This document shows positions 6,069-9,723 of a DNA stretch of 9,723 nt, in pieces. The stretch covers positions 1 through 9,723 of the forward strand of contig JAXHUK010000097.1 of assembly GCA_034189725.1 (NCBI GenBank), written 5' to 3'. Positions within the stretch are counted from its first letter, which is position 1, and each line of letters opens with the position of its first letter. Under the pieces are notes generated by a model, which made no database searches, was not told where the DNA came from, and saw only the letters and a list, made by a program, of their open reading frames with translations. The position numbers were made by a program, and so were the translations under genes. Source of the DNA: JAXHUK01 sp034189725. GTDB taxonomy: Bacteria; Chloroflexota; Dehalococcoidia; SZUA-161.

Positions 6069-7259
6069 ATGAATCTATTCCAGGTTGTACTAAAAGATAT
6101 AGCGCGCAGGAAACGCCGAATACTCTATGCGGCACTCGGCGTCACCATCGGCACAATGACAGTCGTTGGCACCCTCACAATAGCTGAGGCTGGAGAAGCG
6201 AGAATCTACAATCAACTGGAGAAATACGGCCCTAACCTGACGGTGATACCTGCGATTAGCAATTTGGATGTGGAGTTAGGTGACCTCAGTCTCGGCACCT
6301 TAACTGTTGGGGAGAACTATATCTCCGAGGAAGAGTTAGTCCGCATCAGGGATATAGCAGATAGTGAAATACGACGCGAGATGAATATCGAGGTTGAAGG
6401 AGACCTCGCAACAATTTCTCCGAGACTCTACATGAACACGGAGGTAAAGGGAACGTCGGTAACCGTAGTAGGGGTGAATCCGGAGGAGGAGTATAGCATC
6501 AAGACATGGTGGAGAATTCAGAAAGGCGCCTTTATGGAGCAAGAAGATCAAGCTCTCGCAGGGTCACTGGCAGCCGAGCTATTAGAGCTGGATATTGGCG
6601 ACACCATTTCACTCAATGGTAGTGACCTGACCATAACCGGTGTATTGGAGGAATCGGGGGCGAATGACGATTATCAGATTTTCGTCCCTCTCGAGACAGT
6701 ACAGAATGCATCTCATAAGGAAGGGCTCATCTCATCGATAGATGTTCGTGCCCTGTGCAATGCTTGCCCGGTGGAGATGATAGCCGAAGACATAAACCAG
6801 AAAATTGCAGGTGTTCGCGCAATTGCAGTCAAGCAGGTTGCTACTGCTGAAATGGGCATGATGGACAGGATAAACAGGTTTATGCTGGCAATAGCCGGCA
6901 TAACACTGATTGTTGGTCTGTTCGGCGTCATCAATAGCACAATAGCATCGGTGCACGAACGAATCAGAGACATCGGCATAATGAAGGCAGTAGGAGCATC
7001 ACGCAATCAGATACTCAGGATATTTATCTACGAGGCTATCATTATTGGTCTGGTAGGAGGTGTTTTTGGGTACATATGCGGAACGCTGCTGGCATATGCA
7101 ATCGGCCCATTCATATTCGAGGGAACGTCCATAACTTATGTGGTTGTTTACCTGCCACTGTCATTGGCCATAGCTACGGCTATCGCTGTGGTCGCAGCCA
7201 TTTATCCCGCATTCAGTACGAGCAGAATCAGGATCGCCGACTCGTTTCGGTCACTATAA
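6069..7259 (+). CDS. FtsX/MacB-type ABC transporter permease
   Basis: This 396-residue protein has the four-helix FtsX/LolE/MacB topology: a cytosolic start rich in arginine (IARRKRR, 11-17), helix 1 at about 18-40, a large extracytoplasmic domain at about 41-268, and three helices near 271-293, 313-345 and 362-384. The coupling segment reads RIRDIGIMKAVGAS (298-311), the hallmark of the FtsX domain. Such permeases do not form a classic channel; they transmit ATP-driven motion to extracytoplasmic substrates or partners. An unusual CNACP motif (C230/C233) lies in the outer domain. The gene starts 12 bases after the DUF39 gene, with GAAAGGAAG as ribosome-binding site, and 11 bases separate it from the ATPase gene. 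With the DUF2318 lipoprotein it resembles the permeases of P19/Fet iron-uptake loci. The substrate is unknown. Confidence 0.88.
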   Translation: MNLFQVVLKDIARRKRRILYAALGVTIGTMTVVGTLTIAEAGEARIYNQLEKYGPNLTVIPAISNLDVELGDLSLGTLTVGENYISEEELVRIRDIADSEIRREMNIEVEGDLATISPRLYMNTEVKGTSVTVVGVNPEEEYSIKTWWRIQKGAFMEQEDQALAGSLAAELLELDIGDTISLNGSDLTITGVLEESGANDDYQIFVPLETVQNASHKEGLISSIDVRALCNACPVEMIAEDINQKIAGVRAIAVKQVATAEMGMMDRINRFMLAIAGITLIVGLFGVINSTIASVHERIRDIGIMKAVGASRNQILRIFIYEAIIIGLVGGVFGYICGTLLAYAIGPFIFEGTSITYVVVYLPLSLAIATAIAVVAAIYPAFSTSRIRIADSFRSL

Positions 7260-7270
7260 GGTAGCAGACA

Positions 7271-7951
7271 ATGTTGGAGATAAAGAATGTCACCAAGACC
7301 TATGGTGATGGCACAGCTAAAGTCATTGCCTTGAATAACATCTCCTGTACCGTCAATACAGGGGACTTCATTGCGATAATGGGGCCATCAGGAAGTGGCA
7401 AATCCACTCTCCTGAATATCATCGGTGGCTTGGATCGACTCTCCAGCGGCGAAGTGCTTTTAGATGGAATACGCGTAGATAACCTGAACGAAAACGACCT
7501 CGTTGATATCAGAAGGGGAAAGATCGCCTATGTGTTTCAGCAGTATCATTTGCTTTCATCTCTCACCGCTTTAGAGAATGTACTTCTCCCTCTTACGTTT
7601 TGTGGGATGAGTGCGAAAAATGGACAAGCCATGGAAATGTTGAAAATGGTGGGGCTTCAAAACAGGGCCGATCATAAACCCAGCCAGTTGAGTGGTGGGG
7701 AGCAACAGAGGGTGGCAATCGCAAGAGCACTTGTCAACAGTCCCTCGCTTATTCTGGCAGATGAGCCGACAGGTAATATGGATAAAAAAACGGGCCAGGA
7801 GATAATGAAACTATTCAGTAATCTCAATGAAGGGGGACGCACCGTTATCGTAGTTACGCATGATCTTGAGACTGCCAGGCATGCTCAGGGCATTATCACA
7901 CTGGAGGATGGTCAGATTATCAGTATGACCCACCAGGAAAGGAGACAATAG
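7271..7951 (+). CDS. ABC transporter ATP-binding protein, LolD/MacB type
   Basis: This is a complete 226-residue ATPase: Walker A GPSGSGKST (38-46), Q-loop in VFQQYHLL (88-95), signature LSGGEQQRVAIARAL (140-154), Walker B LILADEPTG (160-168), D-loop residues NMD, and switch histidine in VVTHD (194-198). The sequence around the Q-loop and the NMDKKTG after Walker B are typical of the lipoprotein/MacB export subfamily that partners FtsX-type permeases. It lies between the permease gene and the lipoprotein gene and should form a dimer under two copies of the permease on the cytosolic face. It ends at 7951, and the next gene's ATG starts at the following base, which suggests translational coupling. 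Confidence 0.95.
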   Translation: MLEIKNVTKTYGDGTAKVIALNNISCTVNTGDFIAIMGPSGSGKSTLLNIIGGLDRLSSGEVLLDGIRVDNLNENDLVDIRRGKIAYVFQQYHLLSSLTALENVLLPLTFCGMSAKNGQAMEMLKMVGLQNRADHKPSQLSGGEQQRVAIARALVNSPSLILADEPTGNMDKKTGQEIMKLFSNLNEGGRTVIVVTHDLETARHAQGIITLEDGQIISMTHQERRQ

Positions 7952-8512
7952 ATGTTCGGGAATCAGAACTACAACCGTATATCAGTGCCGGCGCCGTGGA
8001 GGGCTATTGCCTTTTTGGTGTTGCTACTCATAGTAGCAGTATCTGTCGTGGCGTGTAGCGGCACTCCGTCGCCCACACCCACCCCATCGCAGAACACAGG
8101 GGCAACGCTTTCGGGTTCGATAGAAGCAGCATGGATTGAGCCCCAGGTGGACGATACCATGGTCTCTATTCCAACGAATACAGTGGATACGAGCCGGAAC
8201 GTCCACTTCAAACTGACCACCGAGGATGGCGATACCCATTATATGGCGTACACAGTGAATGGAATTGTCCATGTGAGAGCAAACGTTTGTCCTCCGTGCC
8301 GTTCAATCGGGTATTCTCTCGATGATGATGTACTGGTGTGTGACAGGTGCGCTACTGCGTTCAATGCCATGACTGGTGATGGAATTTCAGGGGCGTGTGT
8401 TGATTATCCTAAAGCACAGGTACCGTATGAAGTCATAGATGACACCATCGTGATGAAGAAATCGGATCTTATTGCTGCATACAAGGATACCCTTGCCCCA
8501 GGGTGGCCATGA
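7952..8512 (+). CDS. DUF2318 Fe-S-type lipoprotein
   Basis: This 186-residue protein has a hydrophobic signal segment (about 18-34) ending in the lipobox VVAC, with C35 as the likely lipidated residue. A Ser/Thr/Pro linker (SGTPSPTPTPSQ) follows. The globular part carries C113-x2-C116, C130-x2-C133 and C149 within ANVCPPC, LVCDRC and GISGACV, the cysteine pattern of DUF2318, a domain described as Fe-S or metal binding. In Campylobacter and E. coli P19/Fet iron-uptake loci, DUF2318 proteins occur with FtsX-type permeases and an ATPase, the same trio as here. It is likely anchored outside the membrane as the redox or metal-binding partner of the permease. The start abuts the ATPase stop; AAAGGAG (7938-7944) lies within the ATPase gene. 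The Pro/Thr linker style is common in Chloroflexota lipoproteins. Confidence 0.82.
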   Translation: MFGNQNYNRISVPAPWRAIAFLVLLLIVAVSVVACSGTPSPTPTPSQNTGATLSGSIEAAWIEPQVDDTMVSIPTNTVDTSRNVHFKLTTEDGDTHYMAYTVNGIVHVRANVCPPCRSIGYSLDDDVLVCDRCATAFNAMTGDGISGACVDYPKAQVPYEVIDDTIVMKKSDLIAAYKDTLAPGWP

Positions 8513-8544
8513 TATCCCCAAAAGAAACGAGGTATTGACGTAAC

Positions 8545-8979
8545 ATGAGTAGGGTACTAGCTGTTTGTACCAGTGCGACCAAGGGCGTCAGGAAGACGGA
8601 CATCCGAGAAGGTTTCTTTGAGACAAACCACGGCCTTGTCGATGACGCTCATGCGGACGGTTCTTCCCACCGCCAGGTTAGCCTCCTCGCAATCGAAAGC
8701 ATCGATAAGATGCGTAGTGCAGGATTCGATGTCAGCCCGGGAGATTTCGCGGAAAACCTGACTACTGAAGGTGTGGGTCTCGTCTCGCTTCCTGTAGGAA
8801 CCAGGGTATCTGTTGGCGACGAAGTTATTCTTGAGATAACTCAAATAGGCAAGAACTGCCATACCGGCTGCGCTATCTTTCAGGAGGTAGGGAAGTGTAT
8901 TATGCCCAGGGAAGGCGTGTTTGCCAGGGTAATTCGTGGCGGATACATTGCCACGGGCGACTCGATAGAAGTAGTGTAA
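8545..8979 (+). CDS. MOSC-domain protein
   Basis: This 144-residue stand-alone MOSC domain shows VSLLAIESIDKM (45-56), GDFAENLTTEGV (66-77), LPVGTRVSVGD (82-92) and IGKNCHTGCAIF (101-112). C105 is in the position of the conserved MOSC cysteine thought to carry sulfur as persulfide; C109 and C118 are additional. MOSC domains are related to the C-terminus of molybdenum cofactor sulfurase and are predicted sulfur carriers for metal-sulfur sites. Small members often sit beside molybdopterin genes, but none are visible here. The gene begins 32 bases after the DUF2318 gene, and its GAGGT ribosome-binding site is weak and rather distant from the ATG. It is probably the last gene of the unit, followed by two hairpins. 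A sulfur-handling role would fit the DUF39 gene heading the unit. Confidence 0.85.
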   Translation: MSRVLAVCTSATKGVRKTDIREGFFETNHGLVDDAHADGSSHRQVSLLAIESIDKMRSAGFDVSPGDFAENLTTEGVGLVSLPVGTRVSVGDEVILEITQIGKNCHTGCAIFQEVGKCIMPREGVFARVIRGGYIATGDSIEVV

Positions 8980-8986
8980 TAGTATG

Positions 8987-9020
8987 TTGTAGGGGCAGAC
9001 CACCGTGTCTGCCCCTGTAA
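8987..9020. repeat. Hairpin 1 of a tandem pair of palindromic repeats
   Basis: AGGGGCAGAC (8991-9000) pairs perfectly with GTCTGCCCCT (9007-9016) around CACCGT. TTGT (8987-8990) and GTAA (9017-9020) extend the stem using wobble pairs. Short GTAGGGGC-type palindromes of this kind are scattered through intergenic regions of many bacterial genomes. Placed 8 bases after the MOSC stop, it may serve as a transcription end or RNA-stability element; no long T-run follows. Confidence 0.7.
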
Positions 9021-9028
9021 AATGAAAT

Positions 9029-9058
9029 CTAGGGGCGAACCGATATGTTCGTCCCTAG
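9029..9058. repeat. Hairpin 2 of the tandem palindromic repeats
   Basis: CTAGGGGCGAAC (9029-9040) pairs with GTTCGTCCCTAG (9047-9058) around CGATAT, with a single G-T wobble. The AGGGGC-N-stem shares its start and its 10-6-10 geometry with hairpin 1, but the inner bases differ with matching changes in both arms, so the two are diverged copies of one palindrome type. The remaining intergenic sequence to 9099 shows nothing further. Confidence 0.7.
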
Positions 9059-9099
9059 CCTTTCGCACGATTGAAGTGCACGTCTGCAATATCGGCCTC

Positions 9100-9129
9100 T
9101 TGACAGATCCCTCGGCACAAGCATACAAT
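9100..9129 (+). promoter_or_regulatory. Promoter of the small His/Cys-rich protein gene
   Basis: TTGACA (9100-9105), an 18-base spacer and TACAAT (9124-9129) make a good sigma70-type promoter. The leader would be about 95 bases. It lacks the TAATATTA core, so the gene at 9230 appears to be controlled separately from the other units. Confidence 0.55.
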
Positions 9130-9229
9130 CCAGTATAGTAGCGAATACTCATGCCGGTGTGCTAACATCGATAAGAACCCAATGGCGAACAGAACTGTGA
9201 ACAATGCCGTCCCAGAAGGAGGGAAAATC

Positions 9230-9454
9230 ATGAATCATAAAGTCGAACAAGGGTGGGGTCACCTTGCACACCATGGCTGTGGCGGTGAAGAGCACCATTC
9301 CCACGATTGTTTTTGCGCTCCCTGCCGGGAACCCGTGGATACTCCAACCAGGGAGGAAGCCATACGTCGGCTTGAAGAGTACCTCACGTATCTCAAGGCC
9401 GAAATTAAAGGGGTAGAACAGCGCCTCGCCGAGCTTCAGAAGGAGCAGGTATAG
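9230..9454 (+). CDS. Small His/Cys-rich protein with coiled-coil C-terminus, function unknown
   Basis: This is a 74-residue protein. The first 33 residues hold seven histidines (3, 11, 14, 15, 22, 23, 25) and four cysteines (C17, C27, C29, C32), including HHSHDCFCAPC, which suggests binding of zinc, nickel, copper or an Fe-S cluster. From about residue 38, TPTREEAIRRLEEYLTYLK starts a charged amphipathic helix that continues to the end, with hydrophobics at heptad-like spacing, a likely coiled coil. The ATG at 9230 is preferred over an upstream in-frame ATG at 9182 because GAAGGAGGG (9216-9223) precedes it at ideal distance. No signal peptide is visible. The layout resembles small Gly/His/Cys-rich proteins with a helical tail seen in anaerobes. 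I do not recognise a defined family, and function is not assigned. Confidence 0.72.
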   Translation: MNHKVEQGWGHLAHHGCGGEEHHSHDCFCAPCREPVDTPTREEAIRRLEEYLTYLKAEIKGVEQRLAELQKEQV

Positions 9455-9649
9455 TCGCCGAAGTTCCCCGTGGTGTTCCCGGGTGCCTTTTCCCCCGCTA
9501 CATTAGCCAGCCACCTGAGAGTAGCTGTTGTTCTGCTTTTTCTTCTCATGTGTTTCACCGACCTTGAGAGGTAGTGCATCGGGGCAACCATCTTGTATTC
9601 AGTCTCCCTGAACTTGCTCATTCTCCTGACATCCACGACCGTCTTGCCG

Positions 9650-9721
9650 TTATCCCTTGAAAGCGAGTAGAGTGAAGGCAACGTATCGAGACTCGCCATT
9701 ACGTACGGCTACTTCGATCAG
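9650..9721 (-). CDS. Possible C-terminal fragment of a gene entering from the right edge
   Basis: On the minus strand, 23 codons from the window edge read LIEVAVRNGESRYVAF then TLLAFKG and a TAA stop (9652-9650). The residue mix is protein-like and the frame is open to the edge. That is too short to identify a family and could be chance. A second minus-strand frame, 9699-9436, is longer but has no ribosome-binding site and resembles no family I know. The rest of 9455-9723 shows no other gene, RNA or repeat I can support. Confidence 0.2.
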   Translation of the reverse strand: MIEVAVRNGESRYVAFTLLAFKG

Positions 9722-9723
9722 AG

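Noticed and set aside
8557..9152. Minus-strand frames opposite the MOSC gene and the hairpins
   Set aside because: They are shadows of the MOSC gene or read through the palindromic repeats; no motifs or start signals.
9182..9229. Upstream ATG at 9182 for the small His/Cys-rich gene
   Set aside because: It has no ribosome-binding site, whereas GAAGGAGGG lies just before the in-frame ATG at 9230.
9436..9699. 87-codon minus-strand open frame near the right edge
   Set aside because: No ribosome-binding site, no recognisable motif, basic low-similarity composition, and it overlaps the end of the small plus-strand gene. A short real gene remains possible.

Overview
The window looks like a chromosomal segment of an anaerobic bacterium. 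Consensus sigma70-type promoters, good Shine-Dalgarno sites and rho-independent terminators indicate a bacterium. The gene content (FAD/Fe-S/CCG oxidoreductase, ferredoxin, DUF39 homocysteine-forming protein, DUF2318 lipoprotein with a Pro/Thr linker) fits an anaerobic Chloroflexota, Dehalococcoidia-like, but that placement is inference from family content only. No tRNA, rRNA, CRISPR array or transposase was seen.

Layout. Positions 10-570 (minus strand): an FmdB-type zinc-ribbon protein followed by a thioredoxin cut off after about 68 residues. The truncated thioredoxin runs, one frame over, into what looks like the C-terminus of a beta-CASP metallo-beta-lactamase, so this end is a chimeric, broken locus. 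Positions 571-838: a divergent AT-rich control region with two back-to-back promoters and palindromic operators. Positions 839-4553 (plus): an ArsR-family repressor, a 1042-residue FAD-linked oxidase fused to Fe-S and double CCG domains with an odd Met/Pro-rich tail, and a small ferredoxin, closed by a strong terminator. Positions 4684-4732: a promoter whose -10 lies in a duplicated palindromic operator. Positions 4845-8979 (plus): a tight five-gene set made of a DUF39 sulfurtransferase-like protein, an FtsX/MacB-type permease, its ATPase, a DUF2318 lipoprotein and a MOSC-domain protein. It is followed by two tandem hairpins. Positions 9230-9454: a small His/Cys-rich coiled-coil protein with its own promoter. 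The last 270 bases hold nothing secure.

How it may work together. All three AT-rich promoters carry the palindromic core TAATATTA or a one-base variant, so the local ArsR protein may control the zinc-ribbon/thioredoxin unit, the redox unit and the DUF39-transporter unit as one regulon. The recurring themes are sulfur (DUF39, MOSC, thioredoxin), iron or other metals (DUF2318 with an FtsX-type transporter, as in the P19/Fet iron-uptake loci) and low-potential electron transfer. A sulfide- or metal-responsive module is the most economical reading, but the signal and the transported substrate cannot be read from sequence.
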